Positions 56,478 to 64,000 of a stretch of DNA of 64,000 nucleotides are shown piece after piece. Below the pieces are notes generated by a model that did no database searches, had not been told where the DNA came from, and saw only the letters and a list, made by a program, of their open reading frames with translations. The position numbers and the translations under genes were made by a program. Source of the DNA: Candidatus Obscuribacterales bacterium (GTDB taxonomy: Bacteria; Cyanobacteriota; Vampirovibrionia; Obscuribacterales; Obscuribacteraceae); assembly GCA_019750335.1 (NCBI GenBank), contig JAIEOQ010000004.1, positions 248,001 to 312,000 of the forward strand, in the 5' to 3' direction. Position 1 is the stretch's first letter. Each line of letters starts with the position of its first letter.

Positions 56478-57692
56478 TTGCATAAGGGTCATTTTGATTT
56501 GGTCATAAATAATCAAGCGCGACAAATCGGTCGAGCTTTATTTTGGCCGGCAGTATTTATTTCTTTGTTTAGTGTTGCCACTTCTTCCTCGGCTTTGGCT
56601 TTGTCCGAGACAGAAAAAGAATGGGATCGATTGCAGCGTGGTGGTACCGATAATCTTGACGCTAATCGATATTGGTTGGCCGAGCCTCTGTTGCAACAAG
56701 CAGTTGTGAAAGCTGGCTGCTTCGGTATGGCTGATTTACGCCTGGCAAAAAGTTATGGTGAACTTGGGCGTTTGTATACGATTCGCGGGCGCTTTGCTGA
56801 AGCGGAGCCGTATTTGGAACGAGAGCTACTTGTGCGGCAGCAGGCTACTGGCGATGCTGGTGACGCCGCTGTACCGGCCATGGGATCCCTTGTCAAATTT
56901 TATTTGAACTACGGTACGGCTAGCAAAGGCGATCTTTTGACTGAAGAGATTTTGGCTTTTGTCGGTGGAAAATCCAGAGAATTAGCTTCCCAATCTAAAG
57001 GCAAGCTGACTTTGCAAGCTGGTGTCCCTTTAAGCGGTTGGGCTGGTTCGATTCAACCGAGCCAGAACGAACCGTTGCTTGAGTGGGCAATTACTTGCGA
57101 TGACTTAGGCAATCAATATCGATTGCGCGGAAACTATGATTTGGCGGATCGTCTTTTCAAAGCTGCTTTGGATATGAAATCGACAATTCTCGGTAAGCAA
57201 CATTTATCTTTGGCCAATAGTTACGACAATCTTGGTCTTTTATATTTGACTAAAAACGACGACAAAGAAGCTGAATCGTATTTGCGTGAATCACTGGAAA
57301 TAACAGAAAGAATTTTGCAACCCTCGGACTGGCAAGTTTACGCGCGTCTGGATAAATTAGCAAAATGTTTGATCAAGCGCGGCAAATACAAAGAAGCTGA
57401 GGAGCTGTATTTAAAGTCCTTATCTTTTTGGAAAGCCGAGCCCTCAAAAAATGGCGAAGAAGCACGAGTTTTTTATGCACTTGGTTGTCTTTATTCGGAT
57501 CAAAAAAATTATGGCGCTGCTGCACCGATGTTACACAAGGCGCTTGAGCTTTCCGAACATTTTAACGGACCATATTCGATTAGTTTAGTGCCCTATCTGC
57601 AAAAGTACGCTTATGTGTTGTACTACCTTGGACGCCGTCCGGAAACCGATCATTTGCGTGCACGAGCGAACACTATCGCAGCCGATCTTTAA
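56478..57692 (+). CDS. Secreted TPR protein (kinesin-light-chain-type repeats)
   Basis: 404 residues from a TTG start. The N-terminus has a signal-like segment (ALFWPAVFISLFSVATSSSALA). TPR units of the 42-residue type follow, such as LADRLFKAALDMKSTILGKQ, SYDNLGLLYLTKNDDKEAES and LGCLYSDQKNYGAAAPMLHK. Similar to the TPR lipoprotein at 5460-6368 but without a lipobox. The start codon is uncertain: TTG 56499 also lies in frame. It is 12 bases upstream of the next gene. Confidence 0.75.
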   Translation: MHKGHFDLVINNQARQIGRALFWPAVFISLFSVATSSSALALSETEKEWDRLQRGGTDNLDANRYWLAEPLLQQAVVKAGCFGMADLRLAKSYGELGRLYTIRGRFAEAEPYLERELLVRQQATGDAGDAAVPAMGSLVKFYLNYGTASKGDLLTEEILAFVGGKSRELASQSKGKLTLQAGVPLSGWAGSIQPSQNEPLLEWAITCDDLGNQYRLRGNYDLADRLFKAALDMKSTILGKQHLSLANSYDNLGLLYLTKNDDKEAESYLRESLEITERILQPSDWQVYARLDKLAKCLIKRGKYKEAEELYLKSLSFWKAEPSKNGEEARVFYALGCLYSDQKNYGAAAPMLHKALELSEHFNGPYSISLVPYLQKYAYVLYYLGRRPETDHLRARANTIAADL

Positions 57693-57704
57693 TTTGGAGA
57701 ATTT

Positions 57705-58088
57705 ATGAAAAAACGACTCGCAACTATGATTGCTATTGTCTTTTGTTTTGGTATAGCTGTTGCTGGCAATGCTGAATCGGCTAAAGGCAAAAAAATGACT
57801 ATTAAAGGTTATGTTCTTGATTCTGCCTGTCTGTTTACGCGCAATTTGAAAAAGCCGGTAAGCAGCCAATGTGCTTTGGAATGTGCCGGAGGCGGTTCAC
57901 CGTTGGTGATACTAGCTGACGACGATACTGTTTATCTGCCAATCGATTCGAAAATGCCGGCTCAAGGTCAAAACTTTCGCTTAATCAAGGTAGCTGGCAA
58001 ATTCGTCAAAATCAGCGGCACGGTATATGAACGTGGGTCTTCAAAAGCAATTGTTATGGATTCTATTGAAGAAAGCAAAGAAAGGTAA
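57705..58088 (+). CDS. Small secreted cysteine-containing protein
   Basis: 127 residues with a signal peptide (MIAIVFCFGIAVAGNAES). The mature part has GYVLDSACLFTR-x-x-KKPVSSQCALEC followed by GGGSPLVILADDDTVYLPID: a D-S-x-C, C-x3-C pattern found in small uncharacterised secreted proteins of soil bacteria, where the cysteines could bind metal or form disulfides. No function claimed. It follows the TPR gene after 12 bases; a decayed dehydrogenase fragment begins right after its stop. Confidence 0.65.
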   Translation: MKKRLATMIAIVFCFGIAVAGNAESAKGKKMTIKGYVLDSACLFTRNLKKPVSSQCALECAGGGSPLVILADDDTVYLPIDSKMPAQGQNFRLIKVAGKFVKISGTVYERGSSKAIVMDSIEESKER

Positions 58089-58089
58089 T

Positions 58090-58288
58090 CGCTTGGCAAG
58101 CGCGGTGACGATGATAATAGCACCAGGGGCGGTAGCAACTGAATTGACTGATCATATTACGGACAATCAGATGAAGGAAAATGTGAAAAACTGGGTAAAA
58201 TCCATGCAGGCATTGCAAAGCGTGGGTACTGCCAAACTATGCAAGCGTCAACGAAATATTGATTCGTCCGACCGAACAAGCCGTATAG
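58090..58288 (+). pseudogene. Remnant of a short-chain dehydrogenase/reductase (C-terminal end)
   Basis: One frame gives AVTMIIAPGAVATELTDHIT and MKENVKNWVKSMQALQS, the end of an SDR (V-I-x-P-G-x-V-x-T-E-L element). After ALQS the frame breaks, and the next frame gives YASVNEILIRPTEQAV then stop, the usual SDR C-terminus. Roughly ten residues are missing at the break, and everything before the P-G-A-V-A-T element, including the Rossmann and catalytic motifs, is absent. Nothing else is seen between here and 58376. Confidence 0.8.
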
Positions 58289-58376
58289 AAGTCTGAATTT
58301 TATCAGCAACTTATAGCGGAAACATTGTCAAGTTGGGCGGCGTCAATAAATAAACTGCGCCCTTAAGTTTGGAGAA

Positions 58377-59102
58377 ATGTTTGTGCGCGCTTGGCTGATA
58401 AATCTTTGCACGACAAATATCCTTTTATTTGGTTTCGCTTCGCAAGCAACAGCGATCGTTGAGCTTCCGTCTGTGGCCAGTGAAGATATTGCTGTCAACG
58501 CTTTACGCGTTGCTCAAGCTACCAGTACGACCGGTTATTGTTATGCGGCAATCTGCAAAGCTTTGAAGCCCTTGAATGTAAATCTGTATGGACCCGCTGC
58601 GTATCAAGCCAAAGATATTTTGATTAAAGATCAACGCTTTTTGCCGATTACAATTAAGAGTGCTGATTTCTTGCAACGTGGTGACATTATTGTTTTTGAT
58701 CGTTCCGCGTCGCATCCTTACGGGCATATTTCAGTCTATTTAGGTAATGATACCGAAGCTAGCGATCATGTGGCTAAAATTGCCAAACATCAAGCCTATG
58801 GCGGTGCCACTGTTTTTCGTGTGCGCGAAGAGTGGTCGATTGATGGTGTACCGCTTGTTGTCGCTCCGGATTTTGGTACGCGCTTTCCGACTTCATTCAA
58901 TCGTGTCGAGCCTAAAGCGGTTCCGCAATCTTTACCGGTGATTCCGGCTGCCGGTGTTCCGGCCCCGGGACGAGGGATAAGTGAACCGTTAACCAAGCAT
59001 GATAAGAGTATGTTGGCTAGCACCGGCGGCTATGTCAAATCGACAGCGGCCAAAGTAACCTCATCCCTCTTCCGACGTTGCATTAACGTGTTGTTCAATT
59101 GA
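58377..59102 (+). CDS. Secreted C/H-type hydrolase, NlpC/P60-like
   Basis: 241 residues with an N-terminal signal segment (INLCTTNILLFGFASQATA). GYCYAAICKAL has candidate catalytic Cys, and RGDIIVFDRSASHPYGHISVYLG has candidate His with the G-D-I-x-x-F element typical of NlpC/P60 and CHAP domains. A Pro/Ala-rich tail follows. Likely cuts peptidoglycan. ATG 58377 sits very close to GGAG; GTG 58383 is better spaced. Its last 42 bases overlap the convergent gene at 59061. Confidence 0.7.
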   Translation: MFVRAWLINLCTTNILLFGFASQATAIVELPSVASEDIAVNALRVAQATSTTGYCYAAICKALKPLNVNLYGPAAYQAKDILIKDQRFLPITIKSADFLQRGDIIVFDRSASHPYGHISVYLGNDTEASDHVAKIAKHQAYGGATVFRVREEWSIDGVPLVVAPDFGTRFPTSFNRVEPKAVPQSLPVIPAAGVPAPGRGISEPLTKHDKSMLASTGGYVKSTAAKVTSSLFRRCINVLFN

Positions 59103-59540
59103 TTCGGCTTTGATCTGCAAAGACAGAATAAGCATTATTAAAGCAACCGGGAAAAGTATATCGCTGCCAATAGCACCAGGGGCGGTGTGTAATGTTTGCA
59201 GCGGTTTCAGGTGTCCGACCAGTATGCGAGCCAATTGTTCAATTGTTACTTCGGCAATCATCAGTGGCACGAATTCACGATAGCGCCAGAGCACGACCCA
59301 GATTACCATAGCCATTAGAAGCTGCTGGTCTCCGTATTGAGCAAGCAAGGCGATAATATTTTGCCCGCCCGCTACTTGCACGTTCATCGTGGCGATTGAT
59401 TGAGCGCCGCTGTCGGCAGCGAATATGTGAATCAGGCTGCGTCCGGTAGCAACTATGTTGTATATCAATAAAAACCAAACGGCAAAGCGCGGACCGCGAT
59501 AGTTATTGCGCGGCTTAGGTAGTAAGGCGGAAATATTCAT
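59061..59540 (-). CDS. Membrane protein, about four transmembrane helices
   Basis: 159 residues with hydrophobic segments near FAVWFLLIYNIVATGRSL, IIALLAQYGDQQLLMAMVIW, VPLMIAEVTIEQLARIL and DILFPVALIMLILSL. No recognised family. Its last 42 coding bases lie opposite the end of the NlpC-like gene, so the 3' ends of the two genes overlap. Confidence 0.65.
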   Translation of the reverse strand: MNISALLPKPRNNYRGPRFAVWFLLIYNIVATGRSLIHIFAADSGAQSIATMNVQVAGGQNIIALLAQYGDQQLLMAMVIWVVLWRYREFVPLMIAEVTIEQLARILVGHLKPLQTLHTAPGAIGSDILFPVALIMLILSLQIKAESIEQHVNATSEEG

Positions 59541-59635
59541 TGCTAAAGTGTACTACAAACATGACTTTTGACATATCGACGGATTAACTGCCGGAGCTTA
59601 ATATCGTAATTAAGCTCGTAAGGGTAACAAGTGCT

Positions 59636-60604
59636 ATGAAAATCTTGTTTCGTACTTTTTGCTGTTTGATCGTGTCCGCAACAATCGCTTATCCGGCTGC
59701 TTTTAGTAAAGATATTGCCAAGGCAAAGCATAAAAAATATGATGAAATACCTGAGGCTTTCTGTGGAATTGTTATTGCTGGCACGGTAATGATTCCGGAC
59801 AAAGACGGTTTTATGCGCTTTCCCGGTAAATATGTTGGTACCAATGCTGGTTTTATCGATCATACGGGCAAGATTGTGATTGAACCTCGATATGATGATG
59901 CTGAAAGCTTTTACGAAGGTTATGCCGCTGTCAAAGAGAATGGTAAATGGGGCTTCATCGATAAAGATGGGGACATAGTAATCGAGCCTATCTTCAATGA
60001 GATCTCTCATTTTAGCGAAGGTTTGTGTGCGGCTCGTTTACGCCGTCAATGGGGATTTATTGATCGTACGGGCAAAATGATCATCGCCGAACAATTTCAA
60101 CGTTTGGGTGATTTTAGCGAAGGCTTATGTGCGGCGATGCAGGGTGATAAATGGGGATTTATCGATCGCTCGGGCAAATTCGTTATTCAACCGCAGTTCA
60201 AGGATATGAATGTCCCTGTTCCTTTTCGCGATGGTATCGCTTTGGTCGAGGTGGGACAACGGCACCGGTTGATCAACAAAAAAGGTGAATTACTACCGGA
60301 CAGTGCTTTGAAAGCGGATTCGCCTGAGTATCTTAAGCTGAACAAAGATTTTGAACTGGCGACTAGAGCAGCTAAAATAGCTGGTTATGAGTATTACGAG
60401 CCACTTTTTGAAGGGCTGATTCTAGTCAAAAATAATAATGGCAAATTTGGGTTTATCGACAGCAACGGAAAGCTGCTAATCAAACCTAAATTTACCAAAG
60501 CCAGCTCTTTTAAGGAAAATCTTGCTGTTGTTCATGTCGGTGGCGGCTACAGACCAGGATCGATTTATGCCAAAGTGTCCAAAGTTAAGCCGGCAATAAA
60601 ATAA
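59636..60604 (+). CDS. Secreted WG-repeat (KWG) protein
   Basis: 322 residues with a signal peptide (LFRTFCCLIVSATIAYPAA). WG repeats of about 35-40 residues follow, each with the pattern G-x-W-G-F-I-D-x-x-G-K-x-x-I-x-P-x-F-x-x: examples are GKWGFIDKDGDIVIEPIFNE, RQWGFIDRTGKMIIAEQF and DKWGFIDRSGKFVIQPQF. Such repeats are probably a beta-rich binding surface; function is unknown. It is 34 bases before the sugar porter gene. Confidence 0.88.
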   Translation: MKILFRTFCCLIVSATIAYPAAFSKDIAKAKHKKYDEIPEAFCGIVIAGTVMIPDKDGFMRFPGKYVGTNAGFIDHTGKIVIEPRYDDAESFYEGYAAVKENGKWGFIDKDGDIVIEPIFNEISHFSEGLCAARLRRQWGFIDRTGKMIIAEQFQRLGDFSEGLCAAMQGDKWGFIDRSGKFVIQPQFKDMNVPVPFRDGIALVEVGQRHRLINKKGELLPDSALKADSPEYLKLNKDFELATRAAKIAGYEYYEPLFEGLILVKNNNGKFGFIDSNGKLLIKPKFTKASSFKENLAVVHVGGGYRPGSIYAKVSKVKPAIK

Positions 60605-60638
60605 GCTATAATCTTGCTTTACTCGGCAAGGATATTCC

Positions 60639-61973
60639 GTGTCTCTCAAAAGTTATGCCTATCTTTTGCGAAGCGCTTTTGTCGCTGCACTTGGCGGTTT
60701 GCTTTTCGGGTTTGATACAGCTGTTATCGCCGGTACCACTCATTCTCTGGTCGTGGCTTACGGGCTTTCAGCCGCAGCCTTGGGTTTTACAGTCTCAATC
60801 GCTCTTTGGGGAACCGTATTCAGCTCGATTTTTGCTGGAATACCCGGCGAAAAATATGGTGCGCGCGAGGCTTTGCGCATTACAGCTGTTCTTTATGTGA
60901 TTTCAGCTATCGGCTGTGCTCTCGCACCGGATTGGCTTTCGCTGGTTTTCTTTCGTTTTCTCGGTGGTTTAGCCATCGGTGCCTCATCCGTACTTGGTCC
61001 GGTTTATATTGCTGAATTGGCACCGCCCAAGTGGCGCGGGCGCCTAGTCGGACTTTTTCAAATCAATATTGTCGGTGGAATTTTGCTTGCTTATCTATCT
61101 AATTATCTGATTGGTTTGCAGCATTTCGGTTTAAATGAATGGCGGTGGCAATTAGGTGTCTCCGGTATTCCCGCGCTTCTCTTTTTTGTCATGCTTTTTT
61201 TCATACCACGCAGTCCGCGCTGGCTGGTCGCTAGAGGATATGTTGCTGAAGCTAGGCAGGTTCTCCTGGAGCTAGGTGATCTAAATCCGGATGATGAGCT
61301 AAATGAAATTAGCGAATCGGTTGGTGTAGCGAAAGCGCAAGAGCGAGAACCGCTTTTTCAAAGCAAATATTTGCGTCCGATTTTACTGGCGATTTCAATG
61401 GGTGTATTCAATCAACTGACCGGCATTAATGCCATTCTTTATTATTTGAACGATATTTTTGCTCAAGCCGGTTTTAGTAAGCTGTCGAGCGACGAACAGG
61501 CGGTTTTAATCGGAGCGACAAATTTTGTTTTTACTCTTGTAGCAATGATCTTTATTGATCGTTTCGGACGAAAGCCTTTGCTCTTGCTTGGCGGGATCGG
61601 CATGGCTTTCTCTCTATTCGGCATCGGTTGCGTATTATTGGGTTATTTCGACGAGCATAATCTAATCTACTTCTTGATGTCTTTTATCGGCTTTTTTGCT
61701 GCTTCGCAAGGTGCCGTGATTTGGGTTTATATGAGTGAAATTTTTCCGACTTTGGTTCGAGCCAGAGGGCAAAGTCTTGGTTGTGCCACTCATTGGATTA
61801 TGAATGCGCTGATTTCAGGCGTTTTTCCTGTTATTGCGAAGAGTTCCGGGGCTATGCCTTTTATCTTTTTTGGCGTGATGATGCTTGTTCAGTTTTTTAT
61901 TGTGTTACGCTTTTATCCGGAAACAAAAGGGGTTTCGCTGGAGCAGCTGGAACATCAGTTGGGTACCGGCTAA
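60639..61973 (+). CDS. MFS sugar porter (sugar:H+ symporter family)
   Basis: 444 residues, twelve transmembrane helices. Sugar-porter signatures: GGLLFGFDTAVIAGT in TM1, RFLGGLAIGASSVLGPVYIAELAP, IPRSPRWLVARG, QLTGINAILYY in TM7, DRFGRKPLLLLGG and the C-terminal PETKGVSLEQLE. It imports a hexose or pentose with protons. GTG start. It is followed by pspA 18 bases downstream, probably in an operon with the WG-repeat protein. Confidence 0.94.
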   Translation: MSLKSYAYLLRSAFVAALGGLLFGFDTAVIAGTTHSLVVAYGLSAAALGFTVSIALWGTVFSSIFAGIPGEKYGAREALRITAVLYVISAIGCALAPDWLSLVFFRFLGGLAIGASSVLGPVYIAELAPPKWRGRLVGLFQINIVGGILLAYLSNYLIGLQHFGLNEWRWQLGVSGIPALLFFVMLFFIPRSPRWLVARGYVAEARQVLLELGDLNPDDELNEISESVGVAKAQEREPLFQSKYLRPILLAISMGVFNQLTGINAILYYLNDIFAQAGFSKLSSDEQAVLIGATNFVFTLVAMIFIDRFGRKPLLLLGGIGMAFSLFGIGCVLLGYFDEHNLIYFLMSFIGFFAASQGAVIWVYMSEIFPTLVRARGQSLGCATHWIMNALISGVFPVIAKSSGAMPFIFFGVMMLVQFFIVLRFYPETKGVSLEQLEHQLGTG

Positions 61974-61991
61974 AGATGAGGAGAGTTGGCT

Positions 61992-62672
61992 ATGTTCGAT
62001 CGGTTTAAGAACATTTTGAAGTCAATGGCGCTAAGCCAGATGTCTAAAATGGAAACCCCTGAAATTATGGCTGAGCAAGCTGAATCTCAATTGGAATCCG
62101 AATTGAAAAACCTGATGGATGCTCTGACTTCAGGCATGGCAAACGAAAAAATACTCAAAGATAAATTGGCTAAAAGCAAAGAAGAGGTTACTCTCTGGGA
62201 CGGGCGAGCAAAAGTTGCTGTCGGGCAGAATAATGACGATGTAGCGAAACAAGCTCTACAAAAGAAGCAAAGTTTTGTGCAAGAAGGACAAACACTAGAA
62301 AACCAGATTGCTGAACAAGCAAATATCAATCAGGCTTTGAAACAAAAACATGCTCAACTGCAAGCCAAGCTGAATGATTTCCGCTTGAACAAAGGAAAGC
62401 TTATCGCTCAAATGAAAGCTGGTGAATCTACGGCAAAAATAAGTGAATTGCTTTCGGATAGCTCGAGTTCCGGTCTTGGCCATTGGGAGCAAAAAATCAA
62501 TCAAAAAGCAGCTCGCGCCGACGCTCTTGCTGAAATAGCCGATCCTGGCGGTGTTGAAGGGCGCTTCAAAGACGAGGCAAAAGAACGACTGCTTGAAGAT
62601 GAGCTTTCTTCGATTAAAGCTCAGGTAGGCGGATTTAAGCTAATCGAAGAGAAAGAACCGCCGGCTGAATAA
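61992..62672 (+). CDS. pspA: PspA/IM30 (Vipp1-like) membrane-stress protein
   Basis: 226 residues, almost entirely helical with long coiled-coil stretches (EKILKDKLAKSKEEVTLWDG, QALKQKHAQLQAKLNDF), matching the ESCRT-III-like PspA/IM30 family that coats damaged inner membranes. The N-terminal amphipathic helix (FDRFKNILKSMALSQM) is the membrane-binding part. The Vipp1-type C-terminal extension is absent. ATG 61992 has GAGGAG about nine bases upstream; TTG 61986 is too close. Confidence 0.85.
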   Translation: MFDRFKNILKSMALSQMSKMETPEIMAEQAESQLESELKNLMDALTSGMANEKILKDKLAKSKEEVTLWDGRAKVAVGQNNDDVAKQALQKKQSFVQEGQTLENQIAEQANINQALKQKHAQLQAKLNDFRLNKGKLIAQMKAGESTAKISELLSDSSSSGLGHWEQKINQKAARADALAEIADPGGVEGRFKDEAKERLLEDELSSIKAQVGGFKLIEEKEPPAE

Positions 62673-62792
62673 TAAACAACATTGTCTAACCTTGGCTCTT
62701 GTGCTTTGATCTTATTTAGGAGCGCATGAGGCAATTTCGGTATTTCAATTAAAATCAAGCACCATGGACAATTTAGGCGACCGGCAGCTCCT

Positions 62793-63689
62793 TTGGCAAT
62801 CGGTATTGTCCTTTTGCTTGTTTGTATGCAAGCGGGAATGGCTGTTAATGGACCGGCTGCCGCTGATGCTTCAGGCTTTAAGTTTTTAGCTGCCGGTGAC
62901 TATGCAAAAGCATTGCAATGTTTCAATATCGCAGCCAGAGAAAATCCTGACTCGAGCGAGGTTCATTTTGGTCGCGCGACGGCACTGAGTAATCTTGGTC
63001 GCAAAGACGAAGCGCTTAAAGAGTATAAGTTAGCTTTATTATTGAATCCTGGCCGGGATCTTAAGAAAAAGCTTGAATCAGGATTGACCCTACTTCAAGC
63101 TAATTGCAATAAAACGTCCGCCAATGTGTCGGCTCAGCCGGCTTTATCCGGTGCTGCTCTTGAGGCTGAGCATAGTATCGGCAAGATCATGTCTCAATCT
63201 GAGGACCGAATCAACGGCATTCATACCAGTGCTGAAAAATTCGCCAGCAATCTTTATAGCGGCAAGTTAAGTCAGCAAAAAAAAATCATGGAAGCCGCCA
63301 AGCAAGAAGCGGATATTTTGCGTAATAACGCTCGTTGGCGGAGCGGAATGTCTTTTGCTGACATTAATGAATACGAGGCTGATATTAGGAGAAGATCCGG
63401 ATACATCTTAAATAAGGCTCGCAGTGATTATGACAATCATCGTCGCGAAGCACAAATGCGTGCTCACGGTATAAAAGACAGCGCCGAAGGTTTGCAAAAA
63501 CAGATGTTGGAAAAACCTTCGGAAACAAGTGGTGTGTTTTTGCTGCCTAAAGGAACAAATTTATATGTGCGAAATTACGGGCATTTTGATCCGGTTATGC
63601 CGGAGCACGTAGCACCAACACCATTATCGGCTGTACCATTGAAGCTGCCGGAGGTACTGCGCCTTGAGCAGAAACATAAGAAGAAGTAG
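62793..63689 (+). CDS. Secreted protein with a short TPR domain and coiled coil
   Basis: 298 residues from TTG 62793 with a signal-like segment (IGIVLLLVCMQAGMAVNG). Two or three TPR units (DYAKALQCFNIAARENPDSS and DEALKEYKLALLLNPGRD) are followed by a long charged helical region (EADILRNNARWRS, YDNHRREAQMRAHGI). No ribosome binding site supports the TTG. The frame continues upstream without a stop to an ATT at 62748 whose translation would give a natural basic n-region, so a rare start is possible. Same layout as the next gene. Confidence 0.65.
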   Translation: MAIGIVLLLVCMQAGMAVNGPAAADASGFKFLAAGDYAKALQCFNIAARENPDSSEVHFGRATALSNLGRKDEALKEYKLALLLNPGRDLKKKLESGLTLLQANCNKTSANVSAQPALSGAALEAEHSIGKIMSQSEDRINGIHTSAEKFASNLYSGKLSQQKKIMEAAKQEADILRNNARWRSGMSFADINEYEADIRRRSGYILNKARSDYDNHRREAQMRAHGIKDSAEGLQKQMLEKPSETSGVFLLPKGTNLYVRNYGHFDPVMPEHVAPTPLSAVPLKLPEVLRLEQKHKKK

Positions 63690-64000
63690 CTGCCAAAAAT
63701 TTTTGATTTTGCTTTTAAGCTGTTGCTTGCCGGCGTTTGCTGCTGACTCGAATTATGACTTTGCCTTGCGTTTTTTCGGCGCCAAAGATTATGTCCGTGC
63801 TCTGAAATATTTTGATGCCGCGGTCGATGCGTCACCGACTAATGGTGAGTATCACTATTGGCGTGGGCGTTGTTTGGCCAATTTGAAACGAGCTAAAGAA
63901 GCGAGCGCTGAATATAAAGTTGCTTATTTGCTTGCTGATGATCCGAAAATTAAAGGGTATTGCAAGCAAGCTCTAGCCCAGTATAAAAAATTACCGCCCT
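63664..64000 (+). CDS. Partial secreted TPR protein (runs off the right edge)
   Basis: A frame starting at TTG 63664, overlapping the previous gene by 26 bases, with an excellent ribosome binding site GGAGG nine bases upstream. It encodes a basic n-region, a hydrophobic signal core (FLILLLSCCLPAFAA) and TPR units (ALRFFGAKDYVRALKYFDAA, ASAEYKVAYLL) to the window edge with no stop. It is a close structural sibling of the gene before it. Confidence 0.75.
   Translation, partial: MSRNIRRSSCQKFLILLLSCCLPAFAADSNYDFALRFFGAKDYVRALKYFDAAVDASPTNGEYHYWRGRCLANLKRAKEASAEYKVAYLLADDPKIKGYCKQALAQYKKLPP

Noticed and set aside
59543..60010. 155-residue minus-strand frame
   Set aside because: Antisense to the WG-repeat gene, which has clear repeats; no coding features of its own.

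Overview
The window is bacterial chromosome from a Gram-negative-type organism. LpxI (lipid A synthesis), many Sec signal peptides and lipoboxes, two small secreted proteins with a TonB/TolA-like C-terminal domain, an NDH-2 dehydrogenase and a FadJ-type beta-oxidation protein point to a heterotrophic, respiring cell with an outer membrane. Type III glutamine synthetase, no photosynthesis genes and an extreme abundance of secreted TPR proteins fit non-photosynthetic relatives of Cyanobacteria (Melainabacteria/Vampirovibrionia, Obscuribacter-like) best. That placement is inference from gene content, not from a phylogeny. No phage, insertion sequence or CRISPR array was seen, so this is core chromosome with scattered lineage-specific genes.

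Layout. 1-2.4 kb (minus): a HExxH metallopeptidase running off the left edge and an M15 peptidase. 2.5-6.4 kb (plus): PLP enzyme, prs, metallo-beta-lactamase-fold hydrolase, TPR lipoprotein. 6.4-11.5 kb (minus): mfd followed by a parvulin-type lipoprotein foldase. 11.7-16.9 kb (plus): TPR protein, mnmA, SGNH-like membrane protein, cell-wall amidase. 16.9-20.2 kb (minus): membrane protein, fadJ, thpR. 20.5-32.2 kb: glycoside-hydrolase-like secreted protein, long-form hpf, a 1489-residue TPR protein, rsgA (minus), typA and a GT-C-like membrane protein; this is a ribosome-biased neighbourhood. 32.3-36.4 kb: PP2C phosphatase divergent from a cytoplasmic hybrid histidine kinase, then an LRV-repeat protein and a TonB-C-like protein. 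36.6-43.7 kb (minus): an unknown protein, a divergent serpin-like protein with an unusual leader, glnN with yjbQ, a TPR protein and lpxI. 43.9-48.6 kb: a secreted protein with an AdoMet-decarboxylase-like partner, alpha/beta hydrolase, second TonB-C-like protein, tRNA-Arg(ACG), and a frameshifted FkbM-type methyltransferase. 48.7-58.3 kb: a redox-rich stretch (zinc alcohol dehydrogenase, aldo/keto reductase, NDH-2, AhpD-like enzyme, SDR remnant) with an acyltransferase and a C/H-type secreted hydrolase. 58.4-64 kb: second such hydrolase, WG-repeat protein, sugar porter, PspA/IM30 and two adjacent secreted TPR proteins, the last running off the right edge.

Most noteworthy: (1) the 119-residue AdoMet decarboxylase-like protein at 44462-44821, which keeps the pyruvoyl-forming Ser and the catalytic Cys at the exact family spacing but has Tyr in place of the catalytic His; (2) the serpin-like protein at 37343-38668, preceded by overlapping, mutually exclusive inverted repeats beside its ribosome binding site; (3) the partial HExxH peptidase at 1-1550, of lethal-factor-like arrangement; (4) decayed or broken genes at 46797-48565 and 58090-58288. 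No single multi-gene system is clearly new, so these are offered as individual leads.
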